Positions 1 to 7,471 of a stretch of 38,328 nt of DNA are shown one piece after another. How positions within the stretch are numbered: position 1 is the first letter of the stretch; each line of letters begins with the position of its first letter. The position numbers were made by a program, and so were the translations under genes. The stretch is from an uncultured delta proteobacterium (GTDB taxonomy: Bacteria; Myxococcota_A; UBA9160; JAFDET01), in NCBI GenBank assembly GCA_947260035.1, contig CAMYOO010000003.1, forward strand, positions 7,831 to 46,158, given 5' to 3'. The notes below the pieces were generated by a model that searched no databases, had not been told where the DNA came from, and was given only the letters and a program-made list of their open reading frames with translations.

Positions 1-824
1 CCGGGCCGGCCCTTGCGCAGCGCTCCGTACACCTGGGCCAGCGCCGTCGCGCCCAGCCTCTTGATGGCTTTGGGTGTAAGTTCCTCTTGTCCTTCGCGGA
101 GATAGCCGGCGTTCTCGAGAGACGACCTCAGGTCGCGCAGGAAGATCAGGGACTGCACAGCGCCGGAGTCGAGCAGCTCCTGGAGCTCCTCCGGCGAGAT
201 CTCCGAGAAGTTCCCGTCGGCCAGGTCCTGCGCCATCTGCTCCAGGCGTTGGATGCGCTGGCGGATCTCCTGGGCGGTCTCGTAGTCCGCCGCCTCCGGG
301 CCGCGAAAGCGCTCCCCCTGCTGCTGCTGGAAGCGCTCCAGCTCGCGGAGGCGCTCCAGCTCCTCCAGCAGCTCGCGATACGCCTCTTCCGCCTCGCTGT
401 CCTCGAAGGCGTGATCGCGGAAACGCTCGATGGCGTCGGCCAGGCCCGCCTGATCGTGGTGCCGCCGCTCGAGGAACTGGTTCAAGCGCTGCGACTCATG
501 ACCGTGCGCGCGCTCCAACGCCCGCTGCTCGAGGTCGAGGATCTCTTCGAAGCGCTGCCGCAGCTCGTCGGTGGCGCGATCCAGGCGGTAGCGCTCGTAG
601 AGCTCGCGAGCCTCCTCGCGCAGCTCGCGGATCAGCTCATCCACGCCCATGACCCGCATCTCGCTGCCGCCGAGTTCGAAGCCCGCCTGGCGCATCCACT
701 CCAGCGCTTCGCGGACGTCGAGCCCTTCCATCAGCAGCTCGGACAGGGCGTCGAGCGCCTGCTCCGCATCCCTGCGGAACTCGGCCTGGCTGCCGTCCCA
801 GCGGCTGTAGCGATAGACCTTCAC
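1..824 (-). CDS. VWA domain-type protein, N-terminal part (runs off window)
   Basis: The reverse strand reads open from a GTG at 824 to the window edge, giving 274 residues with the C-terminus missing. The visible part is very rich in Glu, Arg, Gln and Leu and probably forms long helices (QQQQGERFRG, EIRQRIQRLEQMAQDLADG). It ends with ELTPKAIKRLGATALAQVYG, a stretch I associate with proteins that continue into a C-terminal von Willebrand factor A domain and are partnered with MoxR/ChlI-type ATPases. The MIDAS motif would lie outside the window, so the VWA assignment rests on this stretch and on the neighbour. The GTG overlaps the ATPase stop (GTGA), so the two are translationally coupled. Inferred role: substrate or adaptor subunit of an AAA+ remodelling pair. 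Confidence 0.7.
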   Translation of the reverse strand, partial: MKVYRYSRWDGSQAEFRRDAEQALDALSELLMEGLDVREALEWMRQAGFELGGSEMRVMGVDELIRELREEARELYERYRLDRATDELRQRFEEILDLEQRALERAHGHESQRLNQFLERRHHDQAGLADAIERFRDHAFEDSEAEEAYRELLEELERLRELERFQQQQGERFRGPEAADYETAQEIRQRIQRLEQMAQDLADGNFSEISPEELQELLDSGAVQSLIFLRDLRSSLENAGYLREGQEELTPKAIKRLGATALAQVYGALRKGRP

Positions 825-2233
825 GGCTGGCCGTACACCACCTTCCCGTCCCGCTCCATCTTGTTGAGCCGGTTCGAGAGGTGAAGGCCCTCCAGCAGGA
901 ACTCGATCGCACTGGCCAGCTGTGCCGGCGAGTCGCCTCCCGCCAGGGCGGCGGCGCCCTCGCGCAGGCCGGGGATCGCGTCGAGCCCTTCCAGGTACTC
1001 GGCCGAGGGCATGCCGGCGGAAACCTCCACGTTCCAGCCCTGCTCGAAGGCCTGCACCACCGACGCCACGCCCTCGCCGGGCACGCACTCGTCGAAGACG
1101 CTGCGCAGTGCCCGGCTGCGCAGCTCGGCAATGACGTCAGCCTCGTCCTTGTCCGCGCCGGCGTACTCGAGCTCCAGCTTGCCCTGGGTCGAGGCATCCA
1201 GGAACGACAGGTCCGATACGCGCGGCACCGCCTGGCTCTCTCCGGTGGCCAGGGCGCGGCGCAGGGCGTTGGCCACCAGGGTCTCGTAGTTGGCGATGGT
1301 CACGCGCACCGACACGCCCGAGGTCTGGCTCACATCGGGGCTGCGTCGCGCCTGGAGCGTGGTCTCGGCCACCACCTCCTGCAGGAAACGCGGAACCAGG
1401 ACCTCGACGCCCTCTACGTGGGGCGGCTTCGCTTCCTGCAGCGCAATCGCCAGCTCCAGGTCGCGGGTCTGCGGGTAGTGGGTGCGGATCTGCGCCGCGT
1501 AGCGATCCTTGAGAGGCGTGATGATGCGCCCGCGGCTCGTGTAGTCCTCGGGATTGGCGCTGGCCACGACCAGCACGTCCAGGGGAAGCCGCACCCGGTA
1601 GCCCTTCACCTGGAAGTCGCGCTCCTCGAGGATGTTGAAGAGCGCAACCTGCACCTTCTCGGTCAGGTCGGGAAGCTCGTTGATGCAGAAGATCCCGCGG
1701 TGGGTGCGCGGCAGCAGGCCGAAGTGGATCGTCAGCTCGTCGGACAGGGTGCGCCCTTCCGCCACCTTGATCGGATCCACGTCGCCGATCAGGTCGGCCA
1801 CGGAGGTGTCGGGCGTGGCCAGCTTCTCGCCGTAGCGGGCGTCCCGGCCCACCCACACGATGGGCGTCGCGTCGCCCTCGGCGCTCACGGTCTGCCGCGC
1901 CTCGGCGGATACCGGCTGGAAGGGGTCGTCGCAGATCTCGCTGCCCGCGACCGCCGGGATCCACTCGTCCAGCAGCCCCACCAGCGAGCGGATCATGCGC
2001 GACTTGGCCTGCCCGCGTTCGCCCAGGAAGATCAGGTCGTGGCCGCACAGCACGGCGTTCTCCACCGCGGGCAGCACGCTGTCGTCGTAGCCCAGGATGC
2101 CCTCAAAGAGCGGCTCGCCGCCGCGCAACCGGGCCAGCAGATTGGCCCGCAGCTCCTCACGCAGGGTGCGCGACTGCCAGCCGGCGGCGCGCAGCTCGCC
2201 CAGGGTGCGGTGGGGGGGCGGGTTCGAGGGCAT
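821..2233 (-). CDS. MoxR/magnesium-chelatase-I-like AAA+ ATPase
   Basis: A 470-residue AAA+ ATPase. Walker A is GERGQAKS at residues 71-78. The Walker B region reads GIFCINELPDL, followed by EKVQVALFNILEERD and the sensor-like VVASANPEDYTSRGR, the pattern of the ChlI/MoxR clade rather than of sigma54 activators. Such ATPases work with a VWA-domain partner to remodel protein complexes or insert metals, and the gene just downstream looks like that partner. The ATG at 2233 is chosen because AGGAGG lies four bases upstream. A longer in-frame start at 2389 would run into the peptidase gene. The ribosome-binding site begins right after the peptidase stop, so the gene is part of the leftward operon. 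The substrate is unknown. Confidence 0.85.
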   Translation of the reverse strand: MPSNPPPHRTLGELRAAGWQSRTLREELRANLLARLRGGEPLFEGILGYDDSVLPAVENAVLCGHDLIFLGERGQAKSRMIRSLVGLLDEWIPAVAGSEICDDPFQPVSAEARQTVSAEGDATPIVWVGRDARYGEKLATPDTSVADLIGDVDPIKVAEGRTLSDELTIHFGLLPRTHRGIFCINELPDLTEKVQVALFNILEERDFQVKGYRVRLPLDVLVVASANPEDYTSRGRIITPLKDRYAAQIRTHYPQTRDLELAIALQEAKPPHVEGVEVLVPRFLQEVVAETTLQARRSPDVSQTSGVSVRVTIANYETLVANALRRALATGESQAVPRVSDLSFLDASTQGKLELEYAGADKDEADVIAELRSRALRSVFDECVPGEGVASVVQAFEQGWNVEVSAGMPSAEYLEGLDAIPGLREGAAALAGGDSPAQLASAIEFLLEGLHLSNRLNKMERDGKVVYGQP

Positions 2234-2241
2234 GGATCCTC

Positions 2242-3078
2242 CTAGCGTGTCCGGAGTCGGCGCAGGCGCCGCTGGATCTGCGGAAGCCGGTCGTCGTGTT
2301 CGCGGAGGTCGACCGGCAGGGCGGCCTCGTCGATCATGCGCTGTGTGTTCGCGATGCGCTCGTTCGTCGTCGGATGGCTGGAGAGCCACGCCGGCGGCTG
2401 CCCGCTCCCTTCGGTGAGCATGGTCTTGAAGAAGGTCACCAGGCCCTCCGGATCGTAGCCGGCTCGCGGCATCACCTCGACGGCGAAGGCGTCGGCCTCG
2501 CGCTCGGCGTCGCGACTGTAGGAGTTCAGGTAGGCAGCGGCCGCCAGCCCGCCGCCCAGATTGGCGGCGCTGCCCGCCAGCCCGCCGAACAGCAGCGAGG
2601 CCGCGTAGACGCCGATCCGGTAGAGCGAGCCCACGCCCTGCTGCCGGCGGTAGTTGTGGGCCACGTGACGCAGCGCCACGTGGCCCACCTCATGGGCGAT
2701 CACGCCGGCCAGCTCGGCCACGTTGCGGGCGGCGAGGATGGTCTCGGAGTGGATGTAGATGTAGCCCCCGGGCAGGGCAAAGGCGTTGATGGCGTCGTCC
2801 TCGACCACGTAGAAGGAGTAGGTGAAGGGCTGGGGTCCGGAGGCCGCCACGATGCGGTGCCCGATCTCGCGCACGTAGTCCCAGACCACGCGGTCCTTCA
2901 CCAGGCGCGCCTCGGCCCGGACCTGCCGGTTCACCTGCTCGCCCAGCGCCCGTTCCTCGGGAATCGACAGGGTCCCGCAGCCCAGTGACAGGGCCAGGAC
3001 GATGGGGAACGCAGCGCCCGACAGGCGCGCGAAGCGTGACCGGCCGGAGCGAGCCGGCGAGCCGCCCCCCTGGGCCAC
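2242..3078 (-). CDS. M48 family metallopeptidase, predicted lipoprotein
   Basis: A 278-residue zinc peptidase. The N-terminus is basic, followed by a hydrophobic segment and a lipobox-like LSLGC with Cys34, so it is probably a lipoprotein; the residue at -3 is not the usual Leu. The active site HEVGH is at residues 129-133, and the third zinc ligand is likely Glu194 in READAFA. The domain order and size fit the LoiP/BepA-type M48 peptidases that act in periplasmic and outer-membrane quality control. The start is a GTG whose first base is the last base of the upstream gene's TAG, with no clear Shine-Dalgarno, so translation probably depends on coupling. It lies between an ATP-cone kinase and a MoxR ATPase; a shared pathway is not evident. 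Confidence 0.88.
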   Translation of the reverse strand: MAQGGGSPARSGRSRFARLSGAAFPIVLALSLGCGTLSIPEERALGEQVNRQVRAEARLVKDRVVWDYVREIGHRIVAASGPQPFTYSFYVVEDDAINAFALPGGYIYIHSETILAARNVAELAGVIAHEVGHVALRHVAHNYRRQQGVGSLYRIGVYAASLLFGGLAGSAANLGGGLAAAAYLNSYSRDAEREADAFAVEVMPRAGYDPEGLVTFFKTMLTEGSGQPPAWLSSHPTTNERIANTQRMIDEAALPVDLREHDDRLPQIQRRLRRLRTR

Positions 3079-4268
3079 TAGAGCAGCGCGGCGACGTCCG
3101 CCCCGTCCGTCTTCGCCAGGGTTTCCGTCACCTGCCGGATGATCGAGAGCACGGACCGGTCGAAGGAAACGTTCTCTACGATCGGCACGTCGTTGGCCTC
3201 CGCCTGGTCGAGAATGTGATCTTGGATGCGCAGGATAGCCTCCAGGTTCTCCAGGTAGCGGTGCGGCGGGCGGGCCTTCTCCCCCTCCGCACGGCGCGTG
3301 AAGCGGGCGCGAATCGCGTCACCATCGAAGGTGGCAACGATGAGGAAGACCACGTGCGCGCGTTGCGCGTAGGCGTCCAGATCCAGTCGACCGGGAAGCA
3401 GGGAGACACCGTCCAGCACCAGGCTCGCGTTCTCGTCGATGGCGCGGTCGATCATCGCCTTGATCCCGACGGAGACCGCCGACGCCTGGGCGGCGAATGC
3501 CTCCACCACCGGATCGCCGCCGGGTGTGGGCTCGAAGCCGGGCACGCGCCATGCGTCGTACGAAGAGCTGTGCACGGCGGGCACCAGCTCCGGCGACAGC
3601 ATCAGGCGCATCACCTGTCGGATCGCATCGGTCGAGAGCACCCGGCCGATGCCCAGACGGTGCGCGACCTCGAGCGCCAGGCTGGTCTTGCCCACCCCCG
3701 CGGCCCCGCCCAACAGGATCACCACGGGACGATCAGGATCCTGGTAGCGCCGCCACACCAGGTAGCGGCGGGCCGCCCGCTGGCGGGAGGCGCCCATCAG
3801 CGCTTCGTACGCCATTCGCCGCAGGTCCGCGCGCTCCACGCTGCGGCGACTCTCGTTCACCAGCCGCTCTTCGATGCCGCGCGCCACGTCCCAGGCCTCG
3901 GCGGGCTCCAGGGCCGCCGCCAGCAGCGACTGGGAGAGGGTGCCCTTGGAGAAGGGCGTAGCCTCGTCTCCGGACACGACCGTGATCTCCGGCGATAGCG
4001 ACTGCGGCGCCGCCTCTACGACGATCCCGTCCTTGTCGCAGACCTCGGCAACCGTCTTGCCCAGCTCCTCGCGGGAGATCAGGCGCCCCCGCAGCTGCTC
4101 GCGGACCTGCTTGGCCACCGCGTAGGCGTCTTCGAAGGCGACACCGCGGGAAATCAGGGAGTGGATCAGGATCCCCCGCATGAAGGGTCGGGTCCCCCCG
4201 GCATCCTCCACCAGCGTCCGTCCGCCCTCGCGCCCGCCCCGCTGGCGCTCTGATTCGTCCTCAGCCAT
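3078..4268 (-). CDS. ATP-cone / 2-phosphoglycerate kinase-like protein
   Basis: A 396-residue protein with two ATP-cone-like segments (about 25-80 and 98-157) and a C-terminal P-loop kinase domain whose Walker A is GGAAGVGKTS at 187-196. Downstream segments (STDAIRQVMR, HSSSYDAWR, LVLDGVSLLPG) match the pattern of 2-phosphoglycerate kinase, known in methanogens for making cyclic 2,3-diphosphoglycerate. No partner cyclase gene is seen, so the bacterial substrate is open; 2-phosphoglycerate or another small phospho-acceptor is possible. The duplicated ATP-cone suggests allosteric control by adenine nucleotides. It is the first gene of a leftward operon. The ATG at 4268 has only a weak Shine-Dalgarno (GGTAGGGTGG) and lies six bases after a TAGGGT hexamer, so the message may be leaderless. 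Confidence 0.78.
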   Translation of the reverse strand: MAEDESERQRGGREGGRTLVEDAGGTRPFMRGILIHSLISRGVAFEDAYAVAKQVREQLRGRLISREELGKTVAEVCDKDGIVVEAAPQSLSPEITVVSGDEATPFSKGTLSQSLLAAALEPAEAWDVARGIEERLVNESRRSVERADLRRMAYEALMGASRQRAARRYLVWRRYQDPDRPVVILLGGAAGVGKTSLALEVAHRLGIGRVLSTDAIRQVMRLMLSPELVPAVHSSSYDAWRVPGFEPTPGGDPVVEAFAAQASAVSVGIKAMIDRAIDENASLVLDGVSLLPGRLDLDAYAQRAHVVFLIVATFDGDAIRARFTRRAEGEKARPPHRYLENLEAILRIQDHILDQAEANDVPIVENVSFDRSVLSIIRQVTETLAKTDGADVAALL

Positions 4269-4274
4269 CGCGCC

Positions 4275-4280
4275 ACCCTA
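4275..4280 (-). promoter_or_regulatory. Candidate -10 (TAGGGT) close to the kinase start
   Basis: TAGGGT on the minus strand is separated from the ATG by six bases. The usual -10 to +1 distance would put the transcription start at or next to the A of ATG. No good -35 is visible. The same arrangement recurs at four other genes in the window, which is the main support. Confidence 0.35.
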
Positions 4281-4344
4281 CCGAAGCCATCTGCCGGCGG
4301 CGATCCGTCCTTTGAGGAACCGCACAACTCCTGGGGAATTTGGC

Positions 4345-4372
4345 TTGACTCCGGCCGGTGGCAGCATATAAC
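4345..4372 (+). promoter_or_regulatory. Sigma70-type promoter for the MerR-ParA operon
   Basis: TTGACT (4345-4350) and TATAAC (4367-4372) are separated by 16 bp. Each hexamer matches five of six consensus bases, which is striking in such GC-rich DNA. It lies 34 bp before the MerR ATG. MerR proteins typically act at promoters with long spacers; this spacer is short, so MerR activation by untwisting is not obvious here. Confidence 0.65.
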
Positions 4373-4406
4373 GTCGTTCTGCCGCCTTGGGCGGACGGGA
4401 GGTGCG

Positions 4407-4928
4407 ATGTCGCCCGGTACATCGCTTAGGCGTTCACAATCGGCTTCCGGCCAGCAGTCTGCGGACGCATTGTCGCAGGATCTGTTCCGCACGGGTGAAG
4501 TCGTGGAGATCGTCGGGGTGTCCCGGCGTCAGCTCCAGTACTGGGCGCAGACCGACCTGGTCCATCCCTCGGCGCGCACAAAGGGGGGTCATCACCGCTA
4601 CACATTCGAGGACCTCGTGGCCTTGAAGGCCGCGAAGCGTCTTATCGACGCCGGCGTCTCGGTCCAGCGGATCCGGAAGAGCATCGAGCAATTGATGCGG
4701 GTCCTGCCGACCGTACGTCGTCCCTTGGCGGAGTTGGTTCTCGTGGCGACGGGTGACGTGGTGCTGGTGTTCCGAGAGGGCACGGTGTTCGAAGCTCTCT
4801 CGGGACAGGAATGGGTGCTCGAGGTCGCGGCATTCGAACGCGACGTCGAGGCCTGGCGTCGTGCCTCGGGTGCACGACGCGCGAAAGCCAGCCGTCCGTC
4901 CGCCTCGCGAGCCGAACGCACCGCCTAG
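4407..4928 (+). CDS. MerR-family transcriptional regulator
   Basis: A 173-residue protein with a MerR-type winged helix at about residues 28-96: FRTGEVVEIVGVSRRQLQYW is the recognition helix-turn-helix, then HHRYTFEDL, then the wing-following helix that ends in VSVQRIRKSIEQL. The C-terminal half (about 100-155) is a small mixed region without the cysteines of metal-sensing MerR proteins, followed by a basic, Arg/Ala/Ser-rich tail. A 26-residue polar extension precedes the DNA-binding domain. The ATG is preceded by GGGAGG at good spacing. It is followed, 126 bp downstream, by a ParA-type ATPase gene; I read it as the local regulator or as a DNA-binding partner of that ATPase. Its ligand is unknown. 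Confidence 0.85.
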   Translation: MSPGTSLRRSQSASGQQSADALSQDLFRTGEVVEIVGVSRRQLQYWAQTDLVHPSARTKGGHHRYTFEDLVALKAAKRLIDAGVSVQRIRKSIEQLMRVLPTVRRPLAELVLVATGDVVLVFREGTVFEALSGQEWVLEVAAFERDVEAWRRASGARRAKASRPSASRAERTA

Positions 4929-4938
4929 CGCAGCTCGT

Positions 4939-4997
4939 CCCGGGCTCCGCCCGGGCCGCCTCGCCGGCGTCTCCGGCCCAACCGGGTCATGGACCCG
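4939..4997 (+). other. Two perfect GC hairpins between merR-like gene and parA-like gene
   Basis: CCCGGGC-TCC-GCCCGGG (4939-4955) and CGGGTC-ATG-GACCCG (4983-4997) are perfect inverted repeats with three-base loops. Neither is followed by a T-run, so they are not typical intrinsic terminators. They could modulate read-through or be MerR operators; I cannot tell which. Confidence 0.4.
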
Positions 4998-5054
4998 TTC
5001 CGGAGGCGGCCACTTCGACTCAACTATGTGTCGGAGGAACAGCGGGGGGGGAGT

Positions 5055-6143
5055 ATGCGAACCATTGCCATCGTCAACCAGAAAGGGGGTTGCGGAAAGA
5101 CCACCACGGTCGTGAACCTGGCCGGGAGCCTCGCCGCCGACGGGGCCCGGGTCCTGGTGATCGACATGGATCCGCAGGCCCACGCGACCCTGGCCCTGGG
5201 AATCGATCCCGAGATGACGGAGGCCAACCTCTACGAGGTGCTGGCCGACGAAGACGGCCGGGCCCTGGTGAACGAGATCCTGGTCGAGGTGGACCCGCGC
5301 ATCGAGGTAGCGCCCTCGGGCATCGTGCTGTCGGCGCTGGAGCAGAAGCTGTCCGCCGAGCAAGCAGAGGCTCGCACCGAACGCCTGGTCGGCGCCCTGG
5401 AGCGGCTCGCCCGGCCGTACGACTTCGCCCTGATCGACTGCCCGCCCAACGTGGGGCTGCTCACCTTCAACGCCCTGCGCGCGGCTCAGGAGGTGATCGT
5501 TCCCCTGGAGACCAGCCACTTCGCGATTCACGGCGTCCAGAAGCTCCTGGAAACCATCGCCCTCCTGACCGAACGGCTCGGCCACGATCTCGACGTGCGC
5601 ATCCTTCCCACGCTGTACGACGGACGCACGCGATTCGCGCGTGAGACGCTGGCGGAAATCCGCGGGCTCTTCGGCGAAATGTGCTTCGACGCCGTCATCC
5701 GCCAGAACGTAAAGCTGCGCGAGGCCGCGCGCCGGGGCGTGCCGGTGGTCTCCTATGCGCCCTCCGCCAACGGAAGCGCCGACTACGGCGCCCTGGCCTT
5801 CGAGGTGGCGGCCACTGCGGCGGCGGAGCGGGCGGCCGCGCTGCCGGTCGTGAACGACGCGCAGGAGATCGAGCCGCGGCAAGTGGTGGTCTCGTTCAGT
5901 GACCCGGGCGCCGAGGACGTGCGCATCGCCGGCGATTTCAACGGCTGGATTCCGGACAAAGACGTGCGATCCGAAGTCTCGAGTGACGGCTCGACGCGGG
6001 TCTGGAGGAAGATCCTGTGCCTGAGTCCGGGCACCTACCAATACCGCTACGTGGTCGATGGGCGCTGGCGCGAGGACCCGGACAACCCGCGCGTGGAGAC
6101 CGGGCCGGTCGGCGAACGCAACTCCGTGCTGGTGGTGCAGTAG
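5055..6143 (+). CDS. ParA/Soj-type ATPase fused to a CBM48 (AMPK-beta-type glycogen-binding) domain
   Basis: A 362-residue fusion. Residues 1-260 are a ParA/MinD-family ATPase: deviant Walker A KGGCGKTTT from residue 10 with the signature lysine, Walker A' region VIDMDPQ at 35-41 and Walker B FALIDCPP. Residues 277-362 match the carbohydrate-binding domain of AMPK beta subunits and isoamylase-type CBM48. The aromatic pair that stacks on alpha-glucan is present (Trp298 in AGDFNGW, Trp338 in VDGRW), with a basic residue at 331 (YQYRY) and Asn356 where AMPK-beta binds glucose units. ParA ATPases position cargo over the nucleoid, so this one may locate glycogen granules (inference). No ParB is adjacent. 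The start at 5055 follows a G-rich Shine-Dalgarno; an upstream in-frame ATG at 4989 lies inside a hairpin loop and would add 22 atypical residues. Confidence 0.88.
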   Translation: MRTIAIVNQKGGCGKTTTVVNLAGSLAADGARVLVIDMDPQAHATLALGIDPEMTEANLYEVLADEDGRALVNEILVEVDPRIEVAPSGIVLSALEQKLSAEQAEARTERLVGALERLARPYDFALIDCPPNVGLLTFNALRAAQEVIVPLETSHFAIHGVQKLLETIALLTERLGHDLDVRILPTLYDGRTRFARETLAEIRGLFGEMCFDAVIRQNVKLREAARRGVPVVSYAPSANGSADYGALAFEVAATAAAERAAALPVVNDAQEIEPRQVVVSFSDPGAEDVRIAGDFNGWIPDKDVRSEVSSDGSTRVWRKILCLSPGTYQYRYVVDGRWREDPDNPRVETGPVGERNSVLVVQ

Positions 6144-6146
6144 GCG

Positions 6147-6899
6147 GTGGCACGCGGCCTGGGAGACGTCCTCCACTACTTCGATCCCGCCCTGGGCCCG
6201 GCCGCCGAGGCGTCGTCCCCGACGCAGGCCGAATCGCGACCCGAGCCGGGCGCGCTGCGGTTGCTGGCCATACCCATGGAGCCTGCCGACCTGCTGCGGG
6301 GCGCAATCGTGTGGAACCTGGCCCTGGAGCTGGCGCGCGCGGGAGCGGCCGTCGAGGCCGTGATCCCGCCCGACGTCGGCCTTCCCGAGGAGGACACGAC
6401 CCAGGGTGTCCGGGTGAGCGGCGCCCACGCAGCGGACTGGATCCGAGCCACCGGGCAGGCGCGAACGCGACTCGCCGATCGCACCAGCGTCGACGCCCCG
6501 GGCCTGCTGCTGGCGGGCTTGTCCGCGGACGCCATGCCCTCCGCAGCGGCGCACGCCGACCTCGCGCTGCTGTGCTGTGCCACGGAGTCGGCGGCGCTGG
6601 AGCGGGCCGAGGCCCAGGGCCGGAGCTGGCTGGACGCCGGTCACGACGATCTGGGTGTGGTGATCCATGGGGCCGGTTCGGTCCAGGAGGCGCGGCGCGC
6701 GTTCGAGCGGCTCGCCGGGCCCCTGGAGCGGCTCGCCGCGAAGCCGATCGCGAGCTTTGGATTGCTGGTCGACGACCTGGCCCTGTACCGCAGCCTGGTC
6801 GAGCGGCGGCCGGTGGGGCTCACGCGTCCCCAATCGCCGGCCGGGCGGGCGTTGGCCGACGTGGCCCGGCTGCTGCTGGCGCCCGAGGACTCGCCGTGA
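6147..6899 (+). CDS. ParA/MinD-like protein lacking a Walker A motif
   Basis: A 250-residue protein starting with GTG three bases after the ParA-fusion stop. I do not recognise a named family. Its layout nevertheless resembles a ParA/MinD domain: LRLLAIPME then GAIVWNLALELARAGAAVEA matches the first strand and helix, but the segment between lacks any GKT/GKS, so nucleotide binding is doubtful. The end (FGLLVDDLALYRSLVERRPV, then SPAGRALADVARLL) resembles the C-terminal helices of FlhG/MinD proteins. The N-terminal MARGLGDVLHYF is a short conserved-looking tag separated from the domain by a Pro/Glu/Ala linker. Inferred role: a pseudo-ATPase partner of the neighbouring ParA fusion. Its stop overlaps the next start (GTGA). 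Confidence 0.6.
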   Translation: MARGLGDVLHYFDPALGPAAEASSPTQAESRPEPGALRLLAIPMEPADLLRGAIVWNLALELARAGAAVEAVIPPDVGLPEEDTTQGVRVSGAHAADWIRATGQARTRLADRTSVDAPGLLLAGLSADAMPSAAAHADLALLCCATESAALERAEAQGRSWLDAGHDDLGVVIHGAGSVQEARRAFERLAGPLERLAAKPIASFGLLVDDLALYRSLVERRPVGLTRPQSPAGRALADVARLLLAPEDSP

Positions 6900-7450
6900 G
6901 CGAGCTGCGCTGGACACCGACGCCGCCGCCGGACCGCCTGCGCAGCGCCCTGCGTGCCGCGCTGGGCCGACGCGGCCGTCCCCTGCGCGTGCTGGCCGAA
7001 GGCATCGAGGGGCTTTCCGGCAGCGTAGACTGGGTCACGGCGGATCCGGCTGGGCGCGTGGTCGCGGTGCTCCTGACCCTGGAGGAGGACCGCACCCTGG
7101 AGCTGGTGGCGCGCGGCCTGGCCGAGCGCGAGGCCCTGACCTCCCGGCTGGCCGAATGGCGCCAGCTTGCGCCGGAGCTGGGCCTGCGCGCCGACGCCGG
7201 CGTGGACGTGCTGCTGCTGGCGCCGGAGTTCCCGCCGGCCGCCCGCGCGGCGGCAGCCGCGCTGGGGGACGCCGTAGAGCTGGCTCGAGTGCGCTTCGCG
7301 GCCGTGGGCGCCGCACCGGCCCAGGCCCTGCTGGAGTCTCTGGCGAAGGGGCCCCACGAGCCCGCCCTGGCCACGCCGCGCCCTCGCCTCTCGATCTTCC
7401 GCAGCGGCCTGCGCGACGCGGACCTCTCCCCCGACTTCCTCAGCGCCTGA
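6896..7450 (+). CDS. Conserved-looking hypothetical protein, possibly degenerate PD-(D/E)XK fold
   Basis: A 184-residue protein starting at a GTG that overlaps the preceding stop by four bases, so it belongs to the MerR-ParA operon. No confident family. The segment SVDWVTADPAGRVVAVLL followed by a long helix (LELVARGLAEREALTSRLAE) has the strand-Asp-turn-strand-helix layout of restriction-endonuclease-like domains. Where such enzymes carry Glu-X-Lys, this protein has Leu-Leu-Thr, so if the fold is right the catalytic centre is lost. The second half (DVLLLAPEFPPAARAAAAAL, then VELARVRFAAV) could be a continuation of the same fold. The last 35 residues look like a flexible tail. Role unknown; probably a structural or adaptor partner in the operon. 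Confidence 0.55.
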   Translation: MSELRWTPTPPPDRLRSALRAALGRRGRPLRVLAEGIEGLSGSVDWVTADPAGRVVAVLLTLEEDRTLELVARGLAEREALTSRLAEWRQLAPELGLRADAGVDVLLLAPEFPPAARAAAAALGDAVELARVRFAAVGAAPAQALLESLAKGPHEPALATPRPRLSIFRSGLRDADLSPDFLSA

Positions 7451-7471
7451 CGCCTCCCCTCGGGGGCAAGA

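Noticed and set aside
4989-5054. An earlier ATG for the ParA fusion
   Set aside because: It lies in a hairpin loop, lacks a ribosome-binding site and would place 22 residues before the usual ParA start; the ATG at 5055 has a G-rich Shine-Dalgarno.
4407-6143. A ParABS chromosome-partition locus
   Set aside because: No parB gene lies nearby and I noticed no parS-like TGTTTCACGTGAAACA; the C-terminal CBM48-like domain points elsewhere.
4434-6917. An 827-codon minus-strand open frame opposite the MerR-ParA genes
   Set aside because: Same shadow effect; the plus strand carries recognisable MerR and ParA motifs with ribosome-binding sites.
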